NCBI GenBank assembly: GCA_017893485.1
Contig: CM030358.1
Span: 151,913,368-151,977,367, forward strand
DNA length: 64,000 nt
Origin: Hemerocallis citrina
Taxonomy: Eukaryota; Streptophyta; Magnoliopsida; Asparagales; Asphodelaceae
Reading direction: 5' to 3'
The stretch's first letter is position 1, and each line of letters starts with the position of its first letter. Below are positions 1 to 10,831 of the stretch, piece after piece. The translations under genes and the position numbers were made by a program. The notes below the pieces were generated by a model that had not been told where the DNA came from, made no database searches, and saw only the letters and a list, made by a program, of their open reading frames with translations.

Positions 1-10
1 TTACCAAAAT

Positions 11-178
11 GACCCACTCGGTTTTTCAAAAACCGGGTTTAGTTAAAACCCACTCGGTTTTTCGAAAACCGAGTGTGGTCTTTTGAAAAGTCAAAGACTA
101 ACACTCGCTTTTTGAAAAAACCGAGGTGGTTTTAACTAAACTTGGTTTTTCAACAAAAGAGTGAGGCACTTTGAGAAT
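11..178. repeat. AT-rich inverted repeat (fold-back)
   Basis: The stretch beginning GACCCACTCGGTTTTTC is answered in reverse complement by sequence ending near 178. The shared core TTTAGTTAAAACC reads in both arms, and an inner hairpin built on ACTCGGTTTTT sits at about 51-80. This looks like a small non-autonomous DNA transposon or its end. The left edge lies close to the window start, so the full length is unknown and no target-site duplication can be tested. Confidence 0.6.
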
Positions 179-1102
179 TTTTTAAAAAGTAGAACCGTTC
201 GAGAAAAACTTTCAAAAAGTGGGAGAGTTCGGGAAAAAATTCCTATCTTCTCCCCCAAGACCTCTCCACCTTTCCACTCAGTCCCTTCATCTTACATCTT
301 CCACTCCTTTCCTCTCCCTCTTGTTCAAATTTATTTGAAACAGAGAAAGGGCATTTTCGTCCAGACTTTAGGCACAGCGGAGTTTAGGTGGAAATTATAA
401 ACTTTGGGAATTTCTTGATTTAAATGATAACTATGGAATGGTTTATTGACTTCTTCCCATTAAAAAATCTGATGTTGCCTAAAATCAGGCAAAATTTGAT
501 TGTCGGAAATTTTGAGTTAACCCTATAAAATTTGTGATTTCCCCTGAAAACGACAGGAGGGATATTCAATGTTTTTTTGGTGTTGCTCTGCTTCAAACCA
601 AAATTTCGTCTGTGGCAGCTGAAATTTCGAAGTCCTTTTTCTTTCAGCTATTCCTGTTTAACAAATGGAACATTACTTATCTAAAGTTTAACCGAAGTCA
701 GCCTTTTCTCTTGTTAATTTTATCTACTCTAATAGGAAAGATGGGTATACCTGTATTAACTGATGGCTGCTTACTAAGAGTTATAGATTAAAAAAAAAAC
801 ACCCAAAACCTATAATGTAAGCAGTAATGACGAGTGTCAAAAACGAAAATACATATTTCATTGCACATTATATTTCTCTCTAAAATTTTAGAACCTTACT
901 TGCTCGTTGAATTGCATAAGATTAACAGATTCCTCCTTGTTAAATGTATGACTGGAGGGTTGAATAATTGAATACATGAATACGGAATAATGCATTAATT
1001 TTAGGCTTATTTGAATTATGTTACTTAAAAAGGCCTTCGCATGGGTTCGCATGGGTTCTCAAAAGAATGGCATGGCTTAACACAATTAGCTAAACACTTT
1101 AA
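179..1102. other. AT-rich intergenic DNA, no gene seen
   Basis: No reading frame here shows similarity to a protein I recognise, and the codon content is not gene-like. The stretch ends exactly at the TTTAA target duplicate of the Copia element. I see no repeats or splice-bounded exons. Confidence 0.5.
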
Positions 1103-1816
1103 TGATAGGGATTTCTATCGAAAACCCCTCTTAGGATCTTGTTGAGTTATTCGATGTAATCAACACAAACCACCAAACACACATGAGATCATACTAAATA
1201 CACCAAAGCACACACAAATTTGTCCAGGTTGGGGTTTTCGCCTTAATCCGGGGGAGAAGAAATTCAAGATGCTATTCAACTAGAGAAGATACAATAATAT
1301 TACAATTCTCACCACAACCCTCTCTCAAGCCTAACCAGCAAGTACTAGTTGTTTACAATTAGAGAATCACTCAATATCTCCTACAATGAAGTACTATCTC
1401 TCTTGGCTCTCAGTGGAGGCCAAAAACAGCAATATATAGAGATCTAGAGAAAACATAGTTTGATATCTTGATACAACAGCCTTTGGGTATATCTAAAGAG
1501 ATAACCCTACGATAAAAGCCGTCAGATCTGACTTGAAGGGCAAGTTGGGCTTCTCACGAATTACCAAGACCCGACCCAATTTATCCACCAGCGTCGCGTG
1601 CGGTCGACCGCACCACAAGGTCGGTCGACCGTTCCCCTCTCGGGAATTTCTGATGAGTAGGGCGGTCGACCGCACCCCATGTACGGTCGACCGCAACTCC
1701 ACCTGCTGCTGCTGCTGACAGTTTTCCATGCTTCCACTCTGTCTCCGATCGTCTCGATTCCTCCATTGTTTCATCGTCTTCTTATCCAACATAGTATGCA
1801 AGACATAAACCCAACA
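1103..1816 (-). repeat. Copia 3' LTR
   Basis: This 714-bp LTR reads from TGTTGGGTTTATGTC at 1816 down to 1103 and is closely similar to the copy at 3415-5376 once that copy's insertion is removed. It contains four perfect copies of the palindrome CGGTCGACCG between about 1610 and 1695, next to a CTG/CAG run. The terminal TG..CA of the other LTR has become TG..TCA here by a point change. Confidence 0.88.
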
Positions 1817-1835
1817 ATCTTCACCTTGGATTGCA
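1817..1835 (-). promoter_or_regulatory. Copia polypurine tract
   Basis: Just inside the 3' LTR the minus strand reads CCAAGGTGAAGAT directly before TGTTGGG. This is the usual purine-rich plus-strand primer position of Copia elements (commonly a variant of AAGTGGGAGAT). Confidence 0.6.
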
Positions 1836-1971
1836 TACTCATGAATCCACACCTGTGTGATTTAAAACCTTCTGGACTCTTTTCCTTCTCTTCTTGCAAA
1901 CAACTCGTTTCGATGGCTTCCTCTACTAGTTGAATCTATCTCCACTTGTTTTTCTCCCGCAGTATGCCCCC

Positions 1972-2337
1972 TCAAGGGCACACCCCAGTAGATGTAATCA
2001 TGGAGGTGCCACCCTCCACACGAACTCCACCTACCTCAAGACTCTCTCCACCTTCCGAAGATATTCGAACGTCGTAGTCTCGCTCGGATGATTCTAATGA
2101 CGGCATACTATATGGTGCTTTAGGAACAATGGGCTTCAAACCACTTGGCCAAGGTTTCCTGTTCCTCCAAAGCTGGTAGAGGTTGTGCTGACCCTGCTCA
2201 ATCCTCCTCTCACCCTTCATCACCTTACGATAACTTTCCCAAACTGAACAAACTCCACCTGGATCTGTGTACCTGCAGTCCCGAGCTTCTAGAGTTCTCA
2301 TGGAAATAAGGCTCCGCTTCATCAAAAAAATATGCAT
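1972..2337 (-). pseudogene. Copia GAG-pre-integrase remnant
   Basis: The minus-strand frame contains CRYTDPGGV followed by VMKGERR and LYQLW. That is the pattern of the GAG-pre-integrase segment of Copia polyproteins (GGVL..VSKG..VVMKG..LYVLQG). Downstream the frame runs into sequence near the end of the element, with no integrase or reverse transcriptase. The piece marks a large deletion of pol. It is non-functional. Confidence 0.6.
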
Positions 2338-2345
2338 GCCCTCCT

Positions 2346-3356
2346 CTAGTGTGTGTCCCTTCCGTTTATCATCTTCGACTCATTAGTTTTCTCACCCCTT
2401 ACTTCACAAGTCTTGTCAATCTTCGTTTCCACACAATGACATGAGGCAAACTTGAAAGTAGAAATCATTCGTTCACAAATCTTATCAACCTTCGTTCCCA
2501 CACAACAATATGATGCAAATTTGGAAGTAGAAACCATCTCCCTCTCGGAGCAAACTTGGGAAGAACTAACCGAATCAAAATAACAACCGGAATTCACATC
2601 TAAAGAACTTGAAACAAAAGTACAGTTTAAGCCATCACCTGATTCAGCGGTACTGAATTTGGCACCCCTCTGACTCAGCCGCTTGCAATAGTCTCTCATG
2701 TAATGCTCAATCTCTTTGCACTGGTGGCCACGGACCTTACTTCTACATACACATTCCCTTCCAATCAAAATACAATCCATCTCTAAGCAACTCACAGAAG
2801 TTAACGTCAATTTTTGACTCTCCTTCCTAAGTGCATCCTCCTCCAATCCCTTGATCATACATGCTATGAAAAACTTCTCCTTGGTAGATTCCTCATCTAG
2901 CATGGTTATCATGTTGGATGGATTTGGTGGTGAATAGATCGAGTTGGAAATCCTTAGATCATCTGCGTTGAACGTCCTCAGTTCAGATAACTCCATATTG
3001 AATTTCACTTCATGATCTAGAAAAGCAGTACTTTCCTTCATTAAGAAACCCCACAACTTTCTTCGCTTGTACATCCGACCCTGTGATGACGATTCCGAGT
3101 AGTCAGTTCTGAATCTTGCCCAAAGACTCGCCGTGCTTCTCCTATACCTGACTTCGTTCATCGATGACAACCGAATTAAACCCAAGGCTTCCGAACATAT
3201 CTTCTCCCACTTCTCATGCTTTGTGCCGATTGGTCTCCCTTTATATCCTTCTAGGACTATATCCAAGTCCTGTTGAACCGATGCTTCATGCATGTCCACC
3301 TTCAAGAGATCAAAGTTAATCTTGCCTTTGAACCGCTTGATCTTTTAGATCTGATC
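2346..3356 (-). pseudogene. Copia gag remnant
   Basis: Reading the minus strand from about 3356, a frame resembling Copia gag starts with MADQ, is interrupted by a stop codon, and continues through FKGKINFDLLKVDM, WEKICSEALGLIRL, LWARF and FMKESTAFLDH-type segments. These are the usual landmarks of Copia capsid protein (FDGKINF..W; AICLC; LW..L; L..HL..F). A 319-codon open frame (3305 to 2346) survives. Its C-terminal half is cysteine-rich and has no clear zinc knuckle. Gag would assemble the virus-like particle; this one is decayed. Confidence 0.75.
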
Positions 3357-3400
3357 TGCCATCATCTCTAAGGAACTCGAACAAACCCTTTGAACCCGAA

Positions 3401-3413
3401 GCTCTGATACCAA
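3401..3413 (-). promoter_or_regulatory. Primer-binding site, initiator tRNA-Met type
   Basis: The minus strand reads TTGGTATCAGAGC immediately after the LTR end. TGGTATCAGAGC is the standard complement of the 3' end of plant initiator tRNA-Met used by Copia elements. Confidence 0.9.
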
Positions 3414-3445
3414 TTGTTAGGGATTTCTACCGAAAACCCGTCTTA

Positions 3446-4690
3446 TAATCTGTTTGGTTGGAGGGGAATGGAGGGAAGGGGAGGGGAGGGAAGGGAGGGA
3501 AGGGGAGGAGAGGGAAGGGGTTTTTTATTACTTTTCTTCTTTGGTTCAATTTTTAGGAGGGGAGGGGAGGGAAATATGGGGGTGCAACACCCCTCCTGAG
3601 TCAATTTTGGCTCCCCTCCAAAAGTGGGGGGATTTGGAGGGGAGAGAAAATAGGGCTAATTTTTTAAAGTGGCATGACTAAATTGCCCTTTAAAGTGGCA
3701 TGACTAATTTTTTAAAGTGGCATCTCTTGCTGATCTCTATGTGAACGATGCCTTTGGCACTGCTCACAGGGCTCATGCTTCAACTGAAGGAGTTACCAAA
3801 TTCTTGAAGCACTAAGTTGCTGGCTTCCTTATGCAAAAGGTATAATTGCTTAAACAACCTCCTCATTTCAGCTTTTTTATTAGAAAGATTGGAATTACAG
3901 TCCACCATTACTTTATATTATACTGTCGAACTTGTATTGGTAAAATGATCTTTAGTTCCTTTAGTGTTTGATAACAAACAACAGTCCAATGTCTTTACGA
4001 ATGAACTCGCTAGTGTAGTTTAGAGAGGTTATTTTTCTTTCACTGTTGGTAGTCTCAAGTGAGAACAGAAGAGAGTTTTGCATTACCCAGTTGAAGGGCA
4101 TTAGGAAACTAAGCTGAATTGATACATGAATTGATTCCCATGTCTTCGCTGACTAGATAATAAAGTATTGATATGAAAATGATGTCGTTCACTGTGTTTA
4201 AGATGGAAATTATTGTATGTATAGTTGGTTTATGATGTAATACCATCATATCCTTATATATTGTTTGTTGTGTTTCAGGAGCTTGATTACCTTGTTGGTG
4301 CTGTGTCAAACCCCAAGAAACCTTTTGCTGCAATTGTCGGTGTAGCACTCCTGTTGCCTACTGATGTCATTGTAGCTGACAAGTTCGCTGCTGATGCAAA
4401 CAGCAAGGTGTGTTTCTTCGCTCTCTGTTGAATAGTCATGAAGACAGATGGTTCTATTTTCCAGTTTCATGTCAATGTATGAATTTCTTATTATATGCAA
4501 AAGGGTATAAAAGTAATTTTATTATAAAATCCATTCCCTCCCCTTGTGAACCAAACAAGAAAATTATTATTTTCCCTCCCCTCCCCTCCTTTGAACCAAA
4601 CAGAGTTTTCATTAAATCCCTCCCCTCCCTTTCCCTCCCCTTCCCTCCCCTCCATTAAAATCCCTCCACTCCTTTGAACCAAACAGACCC
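3446..4690 (+). mobile_element. Pack-type Harbinger element carrying PGK exons
   Basis: The element sits between two copies of TTA (3443-3445 and 4691-4693), the TWA target duplication of PIF/Harbinger transposons. Its ends are inverted repeats: TCTGTTTGGTT followed by GGAGGGG-rich sequence on the left, and the same on the right in reverse complement ending GGGTCTGTTTGGTT. The purine-rich arms run about 150 bp each. The interior (3720-4407) is not transposon sequence but exons and an intron of phosphoglycerate kinase. No transposase is present, so it must have been moved in trans. Confidence 0.8.
3720..4407 (+). pseudogene. PGK: Captured phosphoglycerate kinase fragment
   Basis: Exon 1 (3720-3839) reads [20 protein letters not shown], then VTKFLK, a stop codon and VAGFLMQK. 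An intron follows (GT at 3840, CAG at 4276-4278). Exon 2 (4279-4407) reads ELDYLVGAVSNPKKPFAAIV and then jumps directly to LLLPTD.IVADKFAADANSK, before a GT donor. PGK transfers phosphate from 1,3-bisphosphoglycerate to ADP in glycolysis and the Calvin cycle. In the intact enzyme about 70 residues lie between the two joined parts, so the copy has an internal deletion. The retained intron shows capture from genomic DNA. The stop codon in exon 1 and the missing remainder make it non-functional. Confidence 0.88.
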
Positions 4691-5511
4691 TTAGGATCTT
4701 GTTAAGTTATTCGATGTAATCAACACAAACCACCAAACACACATGAGATCATACCAAACACACCAAAGCACACACAAATTTATCCCAGTTAGGGCTTTCG
4801 CCTTAATCCGGGGGAGAAGAAACCTAAGATGCTATTCAACTAGAGAAGATACAATAATATTACAATTCTCACCACGACCCTTTCTCAAGCCTCACTAGTA
4901 AGTACTAGTTGTTTAAAATTAAAGAATCACTCAATCTCTCCTTCAATGAAGTACTCTCTCTCTTGACTCTCACTGGAGGCCAATAACAACAATATATAGA
5001 GATCTAAAGAAAACCTAGTTTGATATCTTGATACAATAGCCTTTGGATATACCTGAAGAGATAACCCTACGATAAAAGCCGTCATATCTGACTTGAAGAG
5101 CAAGTTGGGCTTCTCACGAATCACCAAGATCCGACCCAATTTATCTATCAACGTCGCGCGCGGTCGACCGCACCACAAGGTCAGTCGACCGTCCCCCTCT
5201 CAGGAATTTCTGCTGAGTAGAGCGGTCGACCACACCCCATGTACGGTCGACCGCAACTCCACCTGCTGCTGCTGCTGACTGTTTTCTTTTTTTCCAATCC
5301 GTCTCCGATTGTCTCGATTCCTCCATCGCCTCATCGTCTTCTTATCCAACATAGTATGCAAGACATAAACCCAACATTTAAACCCCCCAACTTTGTTCCG
5401 GTAACTCTGTTAGTTTTGATCTAAGAAGCATGGTCCATGACACACCAACATGAACACCATGTTCTGACATGATTATTTTTGAAAAAACTACTTTGAGATA
5501 GCTGTCTCTAA

Positions 5512-6406
5512 GGGTCTGTTCTTTTTTTTTGCCTCTTATAAGAGGTGACCTCTTATAAGAGGTGACCTCTTATAAGAGATTTACAGTAAGAGCCTCTTGT
5601 AAGAGCCTCTTTTTAAGGTGTTCTTTTATATAAAAATAATCTCTTATAAGAACCTCTTATAAGAGATTTATATTCTTTTTTCACCTCTTACAAGAGCCTT
5701 TTATCTACTTTTAGATATTTTTGCCCTTACTTTTAGACATTTTATAATATAATTAAACATGTTGTCAACCCTTTTAGAAGTCTTGCATCTTATGTTAAAA
5801 AATGATTGTTGACATCTTAATTTGTAATGATATGATATTTTTGAACACTTATCATGTTCATGCTGCTACCAAAAACTTCATTGCCCTTTGATTGCTTCCT
5901 CGTGTTTTTTAAGGCACATTTTTGATAATCTATTATAGTCAGCATTTTAGTCCTTACTTAAATTACTCCCTCACAAATTATTATTTGTTTATGTAATAGT
6001 TACTTGCTCGTAACATGGCCTTACTGAATAGAACTTCTCGCCCAGTTATTTTACACTTATTTTTTTTGCCAGGTTAACTAATGTATGAGCTCACATTTTG
6101 TGTCAGAATCATACAAAAAACACGATTTATAAGGGAAGAGTATATTGAGTGCAAAATTTTAGAGGAAAAAGAAATGTTCAATACAAGGACCATTTTCATT
6201 AATTTAGGGGTAATGTAGTCTTTTTAAGTGATAGAAGACTTTTAAGATTTTGAAAGAGGCTAGTAGAAGCCATTTAGGTTTAGAAGCAATTTTGGAAGAA
6301 ATCTCTTATAAGAGGTAAAAAAAGAACACTAAAAAAATTCTTGTAAGAGGTGGACCACCTCTTACAAGAGGTAAATCACTTATAAGAGGAGAAAAAGAAC
6401 ACTACC
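5512..6406. mobile_element. Harbinger-type MITE
   Basis: TAA is duplicated on both sides (5509-5511 and 6407-6409). The ends are inverted: GGGTCTGTTCTTTTT on the left against GGTAGTGTTCTTTTT from the right. Both subterminal regions are packed with the palindrome CTCTTATAAGAG and variants. The GGGTCTGTT start resembles the Pack-type element at 3446. There is no coding content. Confidence 0.75.
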
Positions 6407-6409
6407 TAA

Positions 6410-6668
6410 GACTAATGCATATGTACAATAAGAGTGCATGATGTCACTCCCCGGCTTCTCTATAGAAGAGTCCATGCTTCATAAATTGTTTTGATATCTA
6501 TGTTCTTTTGACGAAAAAATTCCCCCAATATTTTTAAGACTCAACTTTAAAGAACATTTTCGGTTTTTTTTTTTTTTTGGAAAGATAGAGTTCATAAGAA
6601 CTCCAGCCAAAAAAAGGGGGAAAAAACAAACAATTCTTACGAGAGCTTATCAACATCAGCAGAAATCA
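6410..6668. other. Short AT-rich spacer with poly-T
   Basis: An 18-19 nt T run near 6550 precedes the LINE but lies outside its target-site duplication, so it is not the LINE's poly-A tail. Nothing else is recognisable. Confidence 0.5.
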
Positions 6669-7597
6669 AAATACCAGGCAACTATCTTTTTGATGAACCG
6701 GATAGGGCCTTACGACCCCAGCCATCATAATCACATTATATAAAATCAGATAATAGTCAATTTTACAAGCCATAAAATGGATTAAGCATACAAACGATAA
6801 TAACAGTAACAGAATAACAATAATACAATAGGGCAACGCTAGAGAGAAATCCGATGTATCCGCTGATTCCTGCCCGCTAGCATCGAGCGTTGGCTGAAAT
6901 GGCGATTCAAAAGCATGATCCACCATCCAAAAATGCACTAGGCCGAGTTGATGGTAGACAGACCTGAGCTAAAATCAAAACTCACAAACCCTTAACAACC
7001 GATCTAGCAGCTGAAGTGGGGGAAAGAAGCGGCCTCAGAACAGCAACGAGTAACACACAGAAGAAGGAAAGATAACAAAGAAAATCAGCATAAACAGATC
7101 ATGGCTCAGTTAGATCATAGCTCAGTCAGCAAACATGAATCAAAAATAGCGCATAGTTAACAAAAGAGACCAAACAGCCACAGATAATCATCAGTAAAGC
7201 CCAGTACAAGAAGATAACAACATAGTCTTCCCAAAGCCCAAGCGCTAAAAAAAACTAGAGCCTAAAAGCTCAACTGGACACCAAAAACACCCAACAGAGC
7301 TAGCTAACATAACCAGCTATCAGCTATGATAGCTGAAAATAGAAAAACATCAGGGTCAAAAAAGGAAAACATTTGAGCAAGAAAAGAAGAGTGATAGCAT
7401 TAACACCCACTACCAGCGCAGTAAAAAACTCAAAAGAAACAAGCCCAAAGAAGCAACTTCGGAAGACGACAGACGCGCTCCGAGGTAAACAAAAGAACTG
7501 AATTGGCAGTTGCACACTTAAGGAGAGATTATGCCTGCAAAAGAAAAGTTGAGGATAAAGAATAAGAAGAAGAAAACAACATAATAACCCAGACAAT

Positions 7598-9445
7598 TTA
7601 TAAGCTTTGAAGAGTACGAAGACAATGGAAAGCTTCTTGTAATTTAAGGTTAGCAGAAATGACCAATTCAGTGGGTTTCAACTCCGATGACCAGAGTTTG
7701 AAAAGGAAAAAGAACTCTTCAATCATCGCAGCTCTCGAAGATCTACGATGCTGAAACAAAATAGAATTTCTCTCCTTCCAAATAATCCAAATAACAAAAT
7801 AGAATTTCTCTCCTTCCAAATAATCCAAATAATAATATGAATCGACAAAATCCAAACTTTACGGAGCGAGGAATTCGATGGCTTAGCCTCCCAGCAAGCG
7901 GCCAAAACTGGAGGAATATATCCAGTATCCCAAGCCAGAGAGGAGATCTTCCACAATGGGAGGCTAAAAGGGCAATGGATAAAGAGGTGGTTAACATCCT
8001 CTGCATGCTGGGCGCACAGCGCACAGAGCTGACCCCAGGCTAAATTTCTTTTATTAAGAACTTCAACTGTCAGTAACTTGTTATTAAAGGCAAGCCAAGA
8101 ATTGATTTTCACCTTAAGGGGGGCCCAAGAATCCCAGAAAAACTTAGACACCGGAGAATGAACTCCCCTAGAGTTAATGAAGGTATAAAAAGATTTGACC
8201 GAAAAAGTTCCTGTTACCGACCATCTCCATCCTATGCTCTCGGAAGACTTCCATTCATAACTATTAAGAGATGTTATGAGCTTATCAAAATCCTCCGCTA
8301 AGGATGGAGGAAGTTCGGTTGAGAAAGGAATAAACCAGAAACGAGTATTGTCGAAGAGAACAAAGGAGTCCTCAACAGATACTGTTGGGAGGACAGCTAA
8401 TCTAAATAGAGAAGGGAAAGATGTGGCAAGCGTGGAATTGCCAATCCACAAGTCCGTCCATAATTTGGTTCTAGAACCGTCAAAGCATTTGCAAAAAATA
8501 CTACACTGAAAAGCAGGAGCAGCTTTCCAGATACCCTTCCAGAAGGGGGAGGCGTGACGAGAAGTCGCCACGGGAAACTCCCACCATTTGGAGGAGGAGA
8601 AATGATAGCCTTGAATGCATCTGACCCATGGGAAATGCTCAAAATTATGGAGTTTCCACAACCATTTCCCTAAAAGAGCAATGTTGTGATTATGCAGGTC
8701 CAAGACACCAAGACCCCCCTCCTCCTTGGAGGTGCAGATCAATTTCCATTGGCACAGGTGGGATCCTGGTTTGAATGAAGAAGAACCGCTCCAAAAGAAA
8801 TTACTTCTTATCTGATCAATTCTTTTGATCACCCAGGATGGTAAATAGAAGAAAGACATGAGATAAAGAGGCATGGCTGAAATCACAGAATTAATGAGAG
8901 TGAGCCTGCCACCTCTAGACATAAGTTTCCCTGATCAAACATTAAGTCTGGCCTGAACTTTATCAATAAAGGGAACCCAGTCCGATCTGTGCAACTTACC
9001 CCATCGAAGGGGAATGCCGAGATAAGAGATCGGAAAAGAGGCGATAGGGCAGTTGAAAAAATTGGAAACCTCCACTTGACGATTAGTAGTTCCACCCAAC
9101 CAAAGAACAGAAGATTTTTGGAAATTAATCGATAGACCGGAGGCCATTTCAAAACAGTAAAGAAGTAATTTGAGATTACGAAGAGAGTGGATGTTTGGTT
9201 TGGTGAAAATAATAGTATCATCAGTGTATTGAAGATTGAGCACTCCCTCAAAAACAGGGGAACCGCCGAGACCTTCTATCAAGTTCAAGTTCCAAGCATT
9301 CTGAAGGAGTTTGCTAAAAACATCTGCTACCAGAGAGAAAAGCAGCGATGATAGGGGATCTCCTTGACGGAGACCACATCTGATTTTGAATTTGTTACCT
9401 TCCGATCCATTGAGAAAAATAGAAGAGGTACCAGAGTATAAGCTC
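7598..9445 (-). pseudogene. LINE reverse transcriptase C-terminal part and zinc-ribbon region
   Basis: Translated from 9445 downward: CGLRQGDPLSSLLF, LQYTDDTIIF (the usual YADD box has become YTDD), GLSINFQKSS and YLGIPL. After a frame break near 8930 come MSRGGRLTLINSVISAMPLY, GGLGVLDLHNHNIALLGKWL, a zf-RVT type WRWS..GTFSVKSFY..FIN segment, CALC and WIIWKERNSI. A 38-bp tandem duplication (about 7757-7834) shifts the final frame, and the true tail continues in the frame ending at 7598. The family copies its own RNA at a nicked target. This copy is inactive. Confidence 0.88.
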
Positions 9446-10728
9446 TTTTGATTTAATTTCTTCGTCTCGCTGCGATATTATTTCCATCCAAGAATCCAAA
9501 CTGGAGTCCCCCTCTCCAGCGATCTTTCGTGCTTTAGGTGGGTCCATAATTTCCAAATGGATCTCACTGGACGCATTGGAGCAAGAGGAGGAATTCTATT
9601 GGGATTCAGGGAAGCTCTTTTCACTCTAATTTCAGTTCATCGACTGACCTTTTTCTTAATCGTTAAGCTCCAGTGGGCTACTTTCAATTGTCCGCTTACC
9701 GTCATCTCGGTCTATGGCCCTTCATCTTCTGATGGGCGTCCCTTATTCTGGAACGAATTCGCTTCGTTACAGCAATTCTCCTCTGATCTCTGTTTTTTTT
9801 TGTGGGGACTTTAATGTTTCTCATTTTGCCTCTGAAAGATCGAATCAGGTTACTTCGATTCCTCAATCCTGCCGTTTTAATGACTGCATACGTCTTCTTC
9901 AATTATCAGATTTACCTATATCCGGTAGATCTTTCACCTGGTCTAATCAGCGAGATAACCCGATCCTTGCCAAACTTGATCGATTTCTAGTCTCCCATAA
10001 TTGGTTGACGAGATTTCACCAATCTTTCGTTCAGGCTCTTCCCAATCCTGTTTCTGATCATGTTCCAATTATGCTTCACTCTAATTTCCGTTTCAATTAC
10101 CAACATAAATTCCGCTTCGAAAAATTTTGGCTGCAAGATCAGCTTTTCGTTAACCTTGTGTCGGAATGTTTAGTTTCTGTGACCGGCTCTTCTGGTTTAG
10201 GCAACATTCTTCTTAAACTGCACGCCATCAAACACGGTTGCAAAATTTGGCACTCTGAAAGGCATAACAATACCAGCTTTCTAAAAAAATTTCTTCTACA
10301 AACTATTGATTCCATCGATAAGATGGAAGAGTTAGGCCCTTTATCTGAATCTTGCCGATCAGAACGCCTTTCCTGTAAGAATGACTACGCGGACATCCTT
10401 CACCAGGTCCACATTAAATGGGCTCAAAGAGCTCGTGTTAACTGGATGAAGGAGGGTGATGCGAACACTGCTTTTTTTCATAACTTCGCTTCCCATAGGC
10501 AACGTGTCAATCGCATCTCGTCCATCTCTGTGCAGGGTGGGGAGCTGACTTCTGGCAGTTCTATCCACCGAGAATTCTTATCTTTTTATAAAAACCTCAT
10601 TGGTTTGAAGAAGAATCGTTTGATTGAACTTGATTGGGCCCAACTTTATGGTCCCCAACAGTACGATCTTTCTTCTCTCGAAGCACCTTTCACCATTGAA
10701 GAGATTAAATCAGCCGTTTTTGCTTTAA
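9446..10728 (+). pseudogene. LINE endonuclease and linker, inverted
   Basis: The plus strand encodes the apurinic-type endonuclease domain, starting after its N-terminus: GARGGILLGF, VISVYGPSS, FFCGDFNVSHFASER, SGRSFTWSNQRDNPILAKLD and VSDHVPI. The linker follows with WMKEGDANTAFFH, and the part stops at FTIEEIKSAVFALN, just at the entry to reverse transcriptase. One frameshift lies near 9790-9810 in a T run. The abrupt 3' stop coincides with the target duplicate, sharing the bases AAAT, the microhomology expected of twin priming. Confidence 0.88.
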
Positions 10729-10831
10729 ATACCAGGCAACTATCACAGGCTGATAGTCTGCATACATCAGAAATTCTTTAAAAAAAGAAAATCAGTGGTT
10801 TGGATGAAAACTAAAACCAAGCCATACAACT

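Larger units (their letters stand above)
1103..5376 (-). mobile_element. Copia LTR retrotransposon, gag-only, internally deleted
   Basis: Two LTRs in the same orientation (1103-1816 and 3415-5376) begin TGTTGGG and end in CA/TCA on the minus strand. The element is flanked by the 5-bp duplicate TTTAA (1098-1102 and 5377-5381), so it is one complete insertion. A primer site matching initiator tRNA-Met lies next to the upstream LTR. The 1.6-kb interior keeps a decayed Copia gag and a scrap of the GAG-pre-integrase region. Protease, integrase, reverse transcriptase and RNase H are gone. The 5' LTR was later split by a DNA transposon (3446-4690). It is non-autonomous and not expected to make any pol product. 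Confidence 0.9.
3415..5376 (-). repeat. Copia 5' LTR, split by a DNA transposon
   Basis: The LTR parts are 3415-3445 and 4691-5376, about 717 bp together, matching the 3' LTR base for base over long stretches. The interruption at 3446-4690 duplicated TTA. Two of the four CGGTCGACCG palindromes seen in the other LTR are damaged here (CAGTCGACCG, CGGTCGACCA). Two remain intact. Confidence 0.88.
6669..10744 (-). mobile_element. LINE (L1-type) with inverted 5' half
   Basis: The 18-bp sequence AAATACCAGGCAACTATC occurs at 6669-6686 and again at 10727-10744, bracketing the element as a target-site duplication. The 3' part (6687-9445) lies on the minus strand and ends in a short A tail. The 5' part (9446-10728) lies on the plus strand. 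Endonuclease codons are therefore on one strand and reverse transcriptase codons on the other. One duplication around both halves means they arrived in one event, as in twin-primed reverse transcription of L1. A block of reverse transcriptase at the junction is missing, also typical of twin priming. Confidence 0.9.

Noticed and set aside
6550..6570. T run as the poly-A tail of the LINE
   Set aside because: It lies outside the 18-bp target duplicate at 6669-6686.
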